From positions 620,001 through 684,000 of the forward strand of contig NC_041690.1 in assembly GCF_900005765.1 (NCBI RefSeq): DNA of 64,000 nucleotides. Direction: 5' to 3'. This document shows positions 33,219 to 45,173 of the stretch, in pieces. Position 1 is the first letter of the stretch. Each line of letters opens with the position of its first letter. Both the position numbers and the translations under genes were made by a program. Under the pieces are notes generated by a model. It saw only the letters and a program-made list of their open reading frames with translations, did no database searches and was not told the origin of the DNA. The DNA is from Plasmodium relictum (lineage: Eukaryota > Apicomplexa > Aconoidasida > Haemosporida > Plasmodiidae).

Positions 33219-34830
33219 TTTTTATTTTAAATACATGTTTTCATACTGGCATACATTGTATTACTAATCTTTATTTTACAATTTATTTCTTATTTTATTT
33301 TTCTCCATATTTTTTTTGAAAAGTGTTGATAAAAGAAAAATAATAAAAAACACTACGCAATAAAAGTTATTTTTATCCTTTTTTTTCTTTTTTTTTTTTA
33401 TTTTAAAATTATTTGTTTTTATTCCGTTTTGATTTCTCTTTATTATTTTAAAATGAACTTTTTTAGTAGAATAAATTATACTCTAAAAAAAAAAATTATT
33501 ATAAATGGGATATACATAGTATGTTTATTATTTTTTTATAACTCTAAAAAGGAATACTATTGAACACAACAAACAATCAAAAATGATGTAACGATGTTGA
33601 AATAATTAAAATCAAAGAATAAAATTATATTAAAGATAAAACATAATTTGATAATAAGAAAAATATAGAATATATATATAGTTAATAATATTAATTCATT
33701 TATAAAAAATTTTATTCATTTCATTATACTTGCATTTTTTATTTAAAAAGGTAAATTCATATTCTTAAAAATAAAAAGGGGCTTTAATAATGTATACTTA
33801 AAGTAACTATAAAATTTATTTGAAAAAAATATATTGATAATGTTATGAGATAAATAATATCATACTAGTATTTATAATGTTAATATTACTCAATATATAT
33901 TATCATTACTATTAATAGGACCACTATATTATTATTTTATTTCATTATTATTTTTTTTTAATATTTATTTCAATTTATTTATTTTTTTTTTTTTTTTTTT
34001 TTGTGCACCTGGTTGCCTATATCTCATTTTGTTCTAAAGTGTGTGAATACCTATAAGACATAATTTATTTTATTTTATTTTTTTTTTTTTTTTGCACTAT
34101 TAAAATTTTGTTTTATGAATTATGAATAATATATAATTACTAATTAAAATTTAGAAATTACTTTGTTATGAGATCATTGATTATAAAAAAGATACAAAAC
34201 TATATTTAAATTGTATTATGGATAATTTTTGAAAAGGTGAATATATATATTTTTTTCTATATATTAATTATTATCGATAAAAATTATTAGATATATATAA
34301 AAGTAAGATTATAATATATATAAAAACTTAATTTTGTATGAAAATTTAAAGAGCTAAAAAAAAAAAAAAATTGAAATAAATTAGAAACAAAATATTATTC
34401 TTTCAAGTTCATAATTAAAATTACAATAATCTATTTTATTATTTATTAAAATTTAAGGAAAGTGCATTTGAAATTATATTTTTTATTATTAGTGTAACTA
34501 TTGTTCTATTTTTTTAATATTTTTAGAATTTCATAGAAAAAACATGACATATTTTAAAATTTTATATTTTAGATAATAAATGGTAACTTATATTATAAAA
34601 AATCAATCATATTTTTAAGGTTAGAATAAAATTTTTTTCTTAATTTTAAAAAAAAGTAAAACAGAACAAATCAACTGAAATTTTTTTTTTTTTTTGTAAC
34701 AAGTAAAAATACAAATATTGTAAATGAAAATTTTATACATTTTTTAAATATATTCACCTAAATAAAATAAATATTTTAACATCTTTTATTTTCTTTTTCT
34801 TTTTTAATATTTTGTACCAGGAGCTAGAAT
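33219..34830. other. Intergenic region with one GC-rich island
   Basis: 3' flank of YL1 and promoter of the EF-hand membrane gene. The bulk is AT repeat and homopolymer. At 34003-34060, next to a 20-base T-run, lies an island of about 40% G+C beginning GTGCACCTGGTTGCC and containing AGTGTGTGAATACC. All frames are short; it could be a regulatory element (GTGCAC is an ApiAP2-type motif) or a small RNA. Nothing else is seen. Confidence 0.45.
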
Positions 34831-37800
34831 ATGTTAAAGTTCTACTTTCTAATTTTATTATGTGTTCGTTAGAAACCTAAAAATAAGAAAAAAAAAAGAA
34901 GCTTTAACTAAAATATAATATGAATTATATATATATATATAAATATATAATAAAAATTTAGAATTTCTATTAATAGATTTTATTTTTTATATATAGATAA
35001 GGAATTTATATATAGAAATATATATATTTATATATTTATGTTTATTTCTTTTTTTTCTTACACTCTTCTATATTTATTTTTAAAAATTTTTTATCTTATA
35101 TATTTTTATTTTTATATTGTTTTGTATTGTTTAGAAGTATTTATAAATTAATTTTTTTTCCTATTAATTTTATTATATTATATTACTAATTTATGTAAAA
35201 TATGTTGTCAAATAATTTTATTAGTCTTATTCTATTATATTTTATAAATTTTATATATATATATATATATTTAATGAAATAAAATTTTCTTTATTCTTTT
35301 CATAAACATATATTTGGTAGTTTTTTTTTTTTCACTATATATATATGTATATATATAAACTAATTTTATATTATCTTTTTTTTTAATATATATGAAACTT
35401 TATTTTTTTTTAGATTTTTTTAAAATATCCTTTATGCATTTTAAAAGAATTTTTTTTTGAAAAAAACATATTAAGAAGAAATGAAAATAAAATAAAAAAT
35501 TATGTATATAGTAATAAATCAAATTATCGTCAGTTGGAAGAGAAGAAAAATATTTATGATATTGGAAATTTAAAAAATTTATTATATTTTCAGTCGAAAT
35601 TGGATAAAACTATAAGAAAAAAAAATTTAGAAGCTAAAAAATTAAGAAAATTGCATAAAGCTGCTAAAAATGGAGATATTATTAATAACATATCTAATAA
35701 TGAAGAAAAGGAGAACAATGAAGAAGATATAAAGGCTAATATAGAAAAAAAACAAAAGTATACAGATATAAAATATTTAGACAACAAAAAAAAAGAAGAA
35801 AAAAATATAAAAGAAAGTCAGATACATTATTCTGATAATGATAGAAATATAGAAAAGGATATTTCAAAAAATCATTTATCTTATTTGAAGAATGATACCA
35901 TCCCATATGAAACAAATGAAAAGACTAATTTAAATTTAACTCAGAATGAGGAAACTTACAAGAATAAATTAGATGAAGAAATTAATAAGACTCAAGATGA
36001 TAAATTTATAAAAAGACATGAATATTCCTATAGTGTTCCAGATTTAAAAAAAAATAAAAATATTAATAGTCATGAAGATACAAATTTTAGTAATATACTT
36101 CAGAATTTAGGTTTTTATAAACCTATAGAAGCACTAAAAAATTATTTTGGATATTTCAGAAAAAAAAATAATGAAAAGAATGAAACAAATGAAGAAAAGA
36201 ATGAAGAAAATGAAAAAAAGAATGAAGAAAATGAAAAAATGAATGAAGCAAATGAAAAAAAGAGTGAAGAAAATGAAAAGAATAAAAAAGAGATAAAAAA
36301 TGGTCAAACTTTAACTGGGGACAAAAACCATGGGAATACAAACAAAGTAAGTAACCAAAAAACAGAGAATGAAAATCTAAAAAACGAAAATGATAAAGTA
36401 GAGACTATAAAAAAGGAAAGTAAAATACAAATAGATAAAGAGGAAATAAAAAATGGAAAAGAGCAAATAAAAAACTTAAATGGAGAGAATAATGATGAAA
36501 ATGACGAGATAAAATTATTGTCTGAAAGTAACAAAAAAAATAGAAAAAATGATATTCATGAGCATGTGTATAATATAATTGAAAAAAGTGCATCAAAAAA
36601 AAATTTTAATTTAAGAAGAAAAGATCTTAAAGAATTATTAGATGTTAATGAATTAGTTAAAAATATAAAATCGGTTTTAGGTATCAAATCAAATATACAT
36701 GAAAAATTTGAACACGAAAAATTAATATTAAAAGATTGCAATTATGAATCATTTGGTCCTGAATTTTGTAGTGTTGATGAACAAGCAAAGGAAACATTGT
36801 GGGAATTTGAAAAAAAGAAAAACTCTGTCTTTTTGTTTATAATATTATTTACTTTGATCTTCAGTTTGGCTATCCAAAATATTGTTTATTTTATTGAAAA
36901 AAGCGTCAGAAATTCAAAAGACCAATTTAGAAAAGATCTTCTTAATACAGCATTTAGACAAATATCTTTAATAACAATAATTAATTTAACAATCTGGGGA
37001 ATACTTCAATCAAATATTGCTGAAGCTTTAGATGAAATTATTTTTAATGATGTAAGAACATAAAATTTTCAATGAAAAGAAAAAATGAAAAGAAATTAAT
37101 TGTAAATTTATATATATATGTACATTTTATTTTTAGATATTACCAAAAGAAAGAAATGTTGATAAAGTTCTTCATAATGTTGAGCCACTTTTAGAAATAA
37201 TTTTTGAAAAAATTCTTTTTATTTCTATGAATTTTTTAGTATGGTAAATGAATAAACATTATATGCATATACAATATTTATAAAATAATATTAAAACTAT
37301 ATATTATCCTTATATTATTATTATTATTATTATTTTTTTTTTTAGTTATTCTATATTTATAATAAATATACATTTTGTAACAAGAAAAATATTAAAATGG
37401 TTTTCAGAAGCTGATAATTGTGATGTTTCAAATGTAGTAAAAGAAATGAAAGATTCCAAAAGAACATGTTTTTCTAATTTTTTTTTTTTTAAGAATGTAA
37501 GAAATTCTAAATATTTAGCCCACAGGTAAATTATACATATATGAAAAAAAGAAATGGTTTAATTTTTTTATATGATGATGCATATATATTTTTAAATCAT
37601 ATAAAATAAATTTTCATATTCTAATGATAGATATGATTTTTCTGAAAATGTTGATGCTATAAGTATTCCTGGTCTAGATCCCAATGGATATTACTACTAT
37701 GAGTATATGAGAGCTTGTTTACTAAAATACAATGTCAAATTAATAAGAATTCCAAATGCCGTTATATTATTTTTAATATTTATATGTATTTCTTTAAGGT

Positions 37801-38239
37801 ATACAATTAAGAAAATTAAAATTTTTCAAAATATATGTAACAAAAATATTATATTTTTTTTTTTTTCTTTCTAGACCATTTTTTAATATAAGATTAAAAG
37901 CAGAAGTTATTTTTTTAAATACTTTATCAGTTATTTGTATTTTGGGATTGATACTTTTATTTTTTTACGTAAAAAAGGAAAAACATATGTTTATGTAGAT
38001 ATATTAAATTATATATATATATGCATTATTTTATATATCATTATTATATTATCTATTAATTCCAAAAAATATAAACAATTTTTATTTTTAATAATTTTAA
38101 TAGTTGTATAACATAGATAAAAAGTTATTACCAAAAGACATTTCAAAATATTTACTAAGTAGATATCATATTGAAACATCTGAACAAAGTAAAAAAGATA
38201 TTATCCCTTTTTATAAATTAACAAAACAAAAAGTAAAAA

Positions 38240-38271
<32 letters not shown>

Positions 38272-40144
38272 AATTTTAATAATTGAATAAATAATTTATT
38301 ATAAAAATTCAAGTTAATTTTTTTTATAAAATTAATTTTTTTTTTTTTTTTAGTCTATATATCCCTCTACATTAAACTATTTTTTTTTTAAAACAACATT
38401 TCCAAACAAACATGAACAATTATTTTATTTTTGGGGAAATGGGCCACCTCTAATTAATTTTATTTTTCAAGTTAAAAGAAGAAATAATATATACAATAAA
38501 AACTTTCTAGTTTTTAAGAATAAAAAATTATGTTAAGAAAATAATTGTGAACTCATGTATTCATATATTTATTTATTTATTATTTATCTTCAGACATTGT
38601 GTTTTTGCTTTTTAATTATATTATCATGTTGGATATTCTTATTGAGAGTAGATAATATAACTTGGTTTCAATTATATAGTTATGGAAGTATTTCCATATG
38701 TTTATGTATTTTAGTTTTTTTCTATATCCTAAAACATATAATTTATTATAATATTATGATAAGCAAAACTGGTTATTTAATTGATACAAAATTATTAGAA
38801 AAAGTAAAAAAAAGAAGAAAAAATAATAACAAAATTTAATTACTTATGATAAATATATGTATATATTATGTTATCTTTTTTTTGTTTTTTAGGTATGGGA
38901 GTTTGAAAGATCAGACAACATAAAAAGAATATCAGAATTTATTGATGCTATAAAAATAAAGGTTAAAATTATTTTTCTTTATTTTTATATTCTTTCTATT
39001 TTCTATGTTTTCATTTTTTTTATTATTTATTTTATTTTATTTTATTTTTCTTAGTCTACTTTGCATGCTTTAAAAGAAGGAGGAGAAGTATTTTGGAGAC
39101 AACTATTAATTAAATCAAATACAGTACCATCAAATATACAGGAAAAAATGTTTAGTATATGGGTAGGGTTAGATGAAGAAAATAGAGGTATTATTGATTC
39201 AGCAAAAATCTTAAAATTTTTGAAATCACAAGGAATTAATTTAACTTCAGAAAATGACATTAAGGTAATGTTTAAAAAAAAAAAAAAAATAAGAAAATAT
39301 GAATACAGACAAATTTAAAAAAAAAAAAAAAAGAGGGATAAACAATTTTAAGCGTTTACTTTTTAATCATTTTTCAGGAATTCTTGGAAGTATTTGATAG
39401 AAATAATAAAAATGGATTAAATCAAGAAGAATTTTTTGTTCTTATTATTATAGTCAAACAAATATTAGTTGAACTATTAGATATTAATGCTGTTCAAGTA
39501 AAGAGAATATAGATTAAAATAAAGTTAAATTTTTTCTTTTTTTTTTTTACTTGTGTTATTTTTTATTTTAATTTATATTTTATAGTCATTATTTGAAGAA
39601 GTCTACGGTATCCCATGGAAATCTTTATCAGCTATTGATGTAAACAGTTTAAAAAAAATATTATCAGAAGTAAGAACTAAAATATTTTTTTTCATTTTTA
39701 TACCTTTTTACATATTAGTTTTACATTTAATCGGTAACGTTCAAGTCGCTACAATTATTATATCTTATTTTGTAAATTTTAACTTTTTAGTTAAATTTGA
39801 AATGGCCACACGGAAAAGTAAGAAATTTGATTGACTTTGTTTGCGAAAATAAGAAAACAAAATATGTGAGTGCTGAATATTTTATTAAGCAATTGATAAA
39901 TATTGAAGAAGTAACATTACAACCATTTCACGTAATAACTCTTAAAGAAAAAATATTTATAAATATTTTTATTCTATTGTTTAATTTAAAATTAAAAATA
40001 AAAAATGTGTTTGTATTATTATTTTTACCAAAATATATAAAAAAAAAGATATTTTAGTGAAATAATGTATATATATATATATATTTAATATATTATTTAA
40101 ACGTAAAACTTTTCTTTTTTTAGTCTCCATCAGACACAAAATAA
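34831..40144 (+). CDS. EF-hand domain-containing polytopic membrane protein (about 15 exons, ~1106 aa)
   Basis: Probable conserved Plasmodium EF-hand membrane protein; transport or channel activity is possible but unproven. Exons: 35414-37051, 37137-37243, 37346-37525, 37631-37798, 37875-37968, 38104-38232, 38354-38470, 38594-38803, 38893-38961, 39055-39264, 39378-39497, 39586-39669, 39791-39931, 40124-40144, all in frame. The frame is open upstream of 35534 back to an AG at 35413, so a first exon is needed; 34831-34863 (MLKFYFLILLC, GTTCGT donor) fits and would give a hydrophobic leader, but is tentative. The first ~350 residues are a hydrophilic Asn/Glu/Lys arm with octapeptide repeats. At least six hydrophobic segments follow (from SVFLFIILFTLIFSL to SISICLCILVFFYIL). 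Two EF-like loops come after: DEENRGIIDSAK (degenerate, Lys at 12) and DRNNKNGLNQEE (Glu at 12). This gives a calcium-sensing tail on a membrane body. Confidence 0.85.
36170..36290 (+). repeat. Tandem octapeptide repeat, consensus N-E-E-N-E-K-K-x
   Basis: About five imperfect 24-base units (AATGAAGAAAATGAAAAAAAG-like) encode variants of NEENEKKN, NEENEKMN, NEANEKKS and SEENEKN in the soluble arm of the EF-hand membrane protein. Likely length-variable between strains. Confidence 0.85.
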
Positions 40145-40915
40145 AAGTGATTAAATTGGGCTTTGGATTTTTTTTTTTTCCTTCCATCATTTTCTATATT
40201 GTTTTAAATTGACAAAAATATTGTAACAGTAGCTGGATATGTGTTCGGCAGTAGAAAAAAAATTATATAATTTTCTTTTTTATTGTATATAGAATAATAA
40301 AATTATATTAATGAAATTTTGCATTATTTTATTTATACTCCATTTCCTACTTTTTATTTTTTTAAATTCATTAAATATTTATATATATTTTTTATTTATA
40401 ATTTCATTTTTAATGTTTTTTTTTTTTTTTTTTAATCTTTCGTTTTTCTGATTTATGTTTTTAATGTACAATTTTAGAAATTTACTCTTTTTTCTTTAAT
40501 TTTTTTGTATTTTTTTTTTTTTTAAATTTAACTTTCATCATTTTAATTTATTTTGTTTTCTTTATTCATTTTTTTTTTTCATTTTTATACTTATTTATAA
40601 AATATTATGTATTTGAAAAATATATCTCTTTAATTTCTGTATTTCCAAATGAATTACTTAGTAAAAAGAGGTATTTTAATATTTTAGTAGAAAAAGAAAA
40701 CTTTTTTTTTTTGTGAAAAAAAGTAAAAGTTTTTTATATTTTGAAGATTACATCTTTTACATATATGGATAAATATGAGAAAATATATAGATGCATCTTA
40801 TAAATGTGTTTTTTAATGTAGAAATAAAAAAGAAAAACAACAGTTTCAAATATATATATATATATATTTTTTTTATAAAGTCAAGAAAATATGTATAAAG
40901 GAATGGTTTTGAAAA
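40145..40915. other. Intergenic, poly-T rich
   Basis: 3' flank of the EF-hand gene and 5' flank of the bS6 gene. No coding frame or RNA gene is supported; a slightly GC-richer stretch at 40223-40256 is probably 3' UTR. Confidence 0.55.
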
Positions 40916-41260
40916 ATGGTTTTGTATGAATCGTATATAGCCTTAAATAAACATATAAAAAAAGAAGACGTGAAGAATTTAATGAAAAATTTTAATTTTA
41001 TAGTAAATAAATATAATGGTAATATAATAAATATAAATGATTTAGGTTGGAGAAAATTTGCCTTTTGTATAAAAAAGCCGAAAGTAGGTACATTCCATTT
41101 TGCTAGATTTTATTGTATTACATTTTATTCTAATAGTAAGAGCATTAAAGATTTAAATGAATTTTTTCATAGTAATACTTTTATTTTAAGATTTTTAAAT
41201 GTTAAAATGAAATATAGATCAAATTTTTTGGTTGCACCTTTTTCTCATATAAATGAGTAG
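40916..41260 (+). CDS. Ribosomal protein bS6, organellar (probably mitochondrial)
   Basis: 114 residues in one exon, close to the bacterial bS6 core of ~95-135. The family layout is visible: YESYIALNKHIKKEDVKNLM (first strand and helix), NGNIININDLGWRKFAFCIKK with the conserved G-x-R-x-FA-like turn, then GTFHFARFYCITFYS and FILRFLNVKMKY. It is a small-subunit protein that binds 16S-type rRNA with bS18. No cleavable leader is evident, so it is assigned to the mitoribosome; an apicoplast role is not excluded. Upstream ATGs at 40891 and 40903 are out of frame, so 40916 is the right start. Neighbours are unrelated. Confidence 0.88.
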   Translation: MVLYESYIALNKHIKKEDVKNLMKNFNFIVNKYNGNIININDLGWRKFAFCIKKPKVGTFHFARFYCITFYSNSKSIKDLNEFFHSNTFILRFLNVKMKYRSNFLVAPFSHINE

Positions 41261-41819
41261 GAATTTATAACGCAAATATATTAAAAAAAAAAAAAAAAAA
41301 ATTTAAGTGGAATGCCTTTTTTTTTTTCATATTATTCTATTCTATTAACTTTTTTTTTTTTTTTTACTATTTTTTTTCTTAAAAAGACTAAAAATAAAAA
41401 ATTATGTTATTTTTTTAAATATATATATATTTTAATAAAAAATACATAAATTTTACATTGCAACTATATATTATAATGAAATAATAAAAACATTATATTT
41501 TAAATCAATTAGATGGTATAGAGTATTAATTCAAAAGAAAAAAAGAACCTAAAATATTTTACATAAAAATTAGACGAATCAAATTTTACTAATATAATTT
41601 TTCTAATAAAATTATACTAATTCCTTTATTTAAATCGGAAGAAATGATCCACCTAATATATATGTTTTTAATAATTAATATTTTAATTATATTTCATATG
41701 AATTAATAGATAGAAAAAAATTGGGTTTTTAAATTTTCTTTAATAATTTGTATTGACAAAAAAAAAAAAAAAAAAAAAATAGAATTTATACAACCCATTT
41801 TTTTTTTGCATTTTCCCTT
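41261..41819. other. Convergent intergenic region
   Basis: 3' flanks of bS6 and the cyclin gene: poly-A/T runs only; nothing coding seen. Confidence 0.6.
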
Positions 41820-42806
41820 TTAGTTTTCTTTTTTTATGTCAACTTTTTTATTAGAATCGTTTGGTGTGTTTTCTTCATCATTCAATTTTTTTTTTCTAGA
41901 TTTTTTACTGTTTTTTTTTTTTAAAAGCTCATAAATATCAATACACATATCTAATGTTTCACCTATTTGCTTGGTTGTATTTTCATCATCAAAAGTGTTT
42001 CTTAAATCTAGATGATCTTTATATTTGATATGAAGTTCATCAATTTTATTTTTTAATTTTTGAAAAAGAATTTGATTATTATTAGTAATGAATTCTAAAA
42101 TAAATTTATCTGCATTAACAATATTAAAATAAGTTTTTATATTATTTACAAAACAGTACAACGCTATTTGAGAGGGAGTATATGTAAATGTGATAAAAAA
42201 ATTTTCAATAACTTTCAAACAATCATTTGATGTGCTAATATAAATTTTATCACATATAGTTTCAAAAGAATTATTTAATTCATTATCTTTATTTATATAT
42301 TTTTTAATATAATTTAAAAATTTATTTTTTAAGTAATAAATACATTCTTTAGTATATAAGAAATTCAACTCAAAATTTAAGGATGAGCAAACAATATTTT
42401 CATGCTCTAATACTTTATCTAAATTTATATCAATATCACTAAAAAATTCATTTATTTTATACAGTTTTCCATATCCTTCTAATTTTATTGCTAATATAAT
42501 ACAAGTAAAAATTAAAATACGAGGATCATATACTAATATTATTTCTTTTAAATAAAATCTGTTATATAATAAAATAGCACATTCCACTATTTGAGCTTTT
42601 AACATCTTTATTTCACAAAAATGAGTTAGTTGATAACAAAAATATAACTTCGTTTTTTCTATGTCATTATATTTAGGTATACTAATTTTATAATTTTTAA
42701 ATTTTTCTTTAAAATCATTATATTTTTTTAAACATACATCATTTATTTCTTTTTCATTTTTGAAAAACCATTTCTTAATATGTGATGTATCTTCTGGGTA
42801 ATTCAT
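41820..42806 (-). CDS. CYC1: Cyclin, cyclin H-like (Plasmodium CYC1)
   Basis: 328 residues, one exon, starting MNYPEDTSHIKKWFF. Pfcyc-1, the gene known at this position in P. falciparum, binds the CDK7-like kinase PfMRK and the effector MAT1, so it is a candidate for CAK/TFIIH function. The first cyclin fold spans ~60-150: LKAQIVECAILLYNRFYLK then YDPRILIFTCIILAIKLEGYGK, a close match to cyclin H, where the equivalents are KRFYL and PRxxxxTCxxLAxK. ENIVCSSLNFELNF begins the second half, and YTPSQIALYCF is its helix. The C-terminal ~60 residues are charged (KKKNSKKSRKKK, then acidic), as in cyclin H tails. The N-terminal WFF motif is also typical of cyclin H. Family assignment is strong; the exact kinase partner is from the literature on the orthologue. 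Confidence 0.92.
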   Translation of the reverse strand: MNYPEDTSHIKKWFFKNEKEINDVCLKKYNDFKEKFKNYKISIPKYNDIEKTKLYFCYQLTHFCEIKMLKAQIVECAILLYNRFYLKEIILVYDPRILIFTCIILAIKLEGYGKLYKINEFFSDIDINLDKVLEHENIVCSSLNFELNFLYTKECIYYLKNKFLNYIKKYINKDNELNNSFETICDKIYISTSNDCLKVIENFFITFTYTPSQIALYCFVNNIKTYFNIVNADKFILEFITNNNQILFQKLKNKIDELHIKYKDHLDLRNTFDDENTTKQIGETLDMCIDIYELLKKKNSKKSRKKKLNDEENTPNDSNKKVDIKKEN

Positions 42807-43459
42807 ATTTTTATTAATATATTAAGTAAAAAAAAAAAAAAAAGCTCTTAAAAACATAATGATATATATTTTCTTAAAATTTAAAAATAAAATATATGTT
42901 TTATATAAATTTTATATTTTATATGGAAAAATTAAAAAAAAAAAATAATAAATGTTTGACTATTTTTTTTTTTTTTCTTATAATTTTAATTAAAGAAATA
43001 TAATTTCTTTTTTTTTTTATTAAGTTCATATTCATCATTTATATTTTATATATATAAAATATTAATTTCAAAAGTGAAGAAATTACTTCATCATTTAGTA
43101 ACAAAAATTAAAAGATAAAATAAAAATATTACAGGAATACATAAATTCAAATTTTACTAAAAAACAAGGTGACTAAAAGGATTCCTAATTAATAACCCAA
43201 AATTTTTCTTAGTTTTTCTTTTATTGTTTTTCTTGTTAATTTTTTTTTTTTTCACTTATAATTACCTTAAAAAATTAAGATAAAGCATAATTTTTCATAT
43301 ATGTTTTTATATAAATTTTTTTCTTTTACAACTTTACTTTCTATAAAAGTAAAATAAATAATTTAAAAAAATATTACCAGAAGAAAGTAGAATATAGAAT
43401 TAATACAAAAATTCAGACTTAATTTGACATTTTTAAGAATACTATTTTTTTTTTTCAAA
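42807..43459. other. Divergent promoter region (cyclin / small TM protein)
   Basis: Poly-A/T, no coding frame or RNA gene seen. Confidence 0.55.
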
Positions 43460-43920
43460 ATGATTATAAAAAAACAAAAAAAAAACTTGATACGTTTTAC
43501 ATGGTTAGCTTTAGTAATAATACCCAGTTTCTATTTTAAAAGCTTAGTTTTTGATGTAATACAGAATATTTATTTTATATTAATAATTAATAATAAAAAA
43601 CATTTTATATAAAAATGCAAATTAAAAATAATAAGATTTATATTTTATATTAATAATATACACATTTATTTTTTTTTTTAAATATGGAAAATATATCTTG
43701 TTTAATATTTTTAATTTGGTTTTATTATTTCACATTTAATTTATTTCATTCTATTTTTTAATTAATTTTTTTTTAATTTTTTTTTTTTTAGAATTTTTTA
43801 AGTCTCAAATTTGATAAGTATAAAAAAAAGATATATAGCATAAATTCTATCAATAAAACTTTACCAAAAAATAATATTGAAGAAATAAATAATTATTTAC
43901 ATTATAATAATTTTCATTAG
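43460..43920 (+). CDS. Small single-TM protein, unknown function (2 exons, 74 aa)
   Basis: Exons 43460-43555 and 43792-43920 join in phase 0 (GTAATA donor, TTTTTTTTTAG acceptor) to give a 74-residue protein. The longer open frame from 43424 begins with TTG; the first ATG is 43460. It has a basic N-terminus (MIIKKQKKNLIRF), one hydrophobic segment (TWLALVIIPSFYF) and a Lys/Asn-rich tail ending NNYLHYNNFH. This basic-TM-hydrophilic layout is like many small apicomplexan respiratory-complex or ATP-synthase accessory subunits, but no family was recognised. The intron is 236 bases. Confidence 0.6.
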
Positions 43921-44774
43921 AATAATTTAATAAACTTTTAAATTACAATGGGCAAATTAATTAAAAACAAAAAAAAATATATTGTTAAAAATATAGATAA
44001 AAATATTTGAAATATACAGAAAATTTGTATTATCTAAACTTATCCTAAAAAAAAAGAGTGCGATAAAAGGAAGAAGAAAAATTAAAATATAAAAAGTAAT
44101 AAAAATGCTTATTTATATAAGAATTGTTATTTTTTTATTTTAATTTTATTTAATTATTTGTTTTATTCTTTTTTTTTTTTTTTAAACTAGTAAATTTAAA
44201 TATCTTTAGAAATTAATGATACATAATATTATTTAAAAAAATGAAGATGGAAAATTTCCTATGACCATATATTCCTATTAATTAGTAATTATTTGTTTTC
44301 ATATTTTTTTAATATATATTTTTATTTCTTTTCTAATTAAATTATGAATAGTATTATATAAAATGATAAGAAAACTGTTGTATATATTAATAATAAGAAA
44401 ATATATTTTTTTTTTTAAAATAATATGTAAAAGTATAGTTAAATACTGATAAAAAAGAATAAAAAAAGAATAAAAAAGGACATTGTAATGCTTTTTTTTT
44501 TATTTACTATGCAAATAATATAATATGTAGAACTTATTTTTTCATATTTAAATATTAACTATTAAATATTAAATATGTTGTCTTAATTTATTATAGCATT
44601 TTATTTGCTTTAATTTTTCTTATAGTGAATTTAAAAATAAGAGGAGATTTTCCAAATTTAAAAAATAAGTAAAATAAAATGTTTAAGTATGAATTATGAT
44701 TTATGAAATAAGAATATTAAATAAGCTTATATATATAAAAGAAAAAGTTTTTGTCTTATAATTGAAAAAATAAA
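43921..44774. other. Intergenic; one weak spliced candidate
   Basis: AT-rich. A possible two-exon plus-strand reading, 44363-44426 joined to 44626-44672 (MIRKLLYILIIRKYIFFFK..., then NLKIRGDFPNLKNK and stop), keeps frame from either of two nearby GT donors but is only ~37 residues and unsupported by similarity. Nothing else is seen. Confidence 0.35.
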
Positions 44775-45173
44775 TTAATAACTACAATTAAAAATCATTT
44801 TCAAAAGAAATATAAACTTAATGTAACTATCTTCTCTTTTGGTGAAATATCTAGATAAATTAATATACAATCTTTTTAATAGAAAATTTTTAATTTTTTC
44901 ATTACATTCAATATCAAGTGAAAAAGAATTTAGATTGTTAACGAATCGATTATTAAAAGAATAATTGAATTTTTTATTATCATTTATATTTAATAATAAT
45001 TAAGCAATTAAATATATTTCTTATTTAGTTAAGAAAAAAAAAAAAAAATTAAATATAATAAAATAAATTATATATATATATACACCTTCATGTACTAGAA
45101 TATAAAAATACCTTCCATATTTTCCTAAAGTTCCTTTATACTTTTGTTGTACTAAAATTAAATTTTTAATCAT
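44775..45173 (-). pseudogene. Interrupted small gene or unresolved spliced gene, unknown function
   Basis: An exon-like segment at 45173-45086 reads MIKNLILVQQKYKGTLGKYG, then RYFYILVHE, and ends at a GTGTAT donor in phase 1. The next AG (acceptor before 45019) continues in the very frame that stays open for 74 codons to 44775 (including IECNEKIKNFLLKRLYINL and SRYFTKREDSYIK), but a single TAA at 45004-45002 interrupts it. No AG exists between that stop and the open frame. Alternatives: splicing to the AG at about 44851, giving a short DISPKEKIVTLSLYFF ending; a recent stop mutation; or a sequence error. Coding-like composition is clear, the function is not. Confidence 0.35.

Noticed and set aside
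38555-39318. Separate small membrane and EF-hand ORFs
   Set aside because: They are individual exons of the fifteen-exon EF-hand membrane gene; GT/AG sites and phase join them.
43424-43459. Start of the small TM protein at 43424
   Set aside because: The codon there is TTG and the following residues are translated T-tract; the first ATG is 43460.
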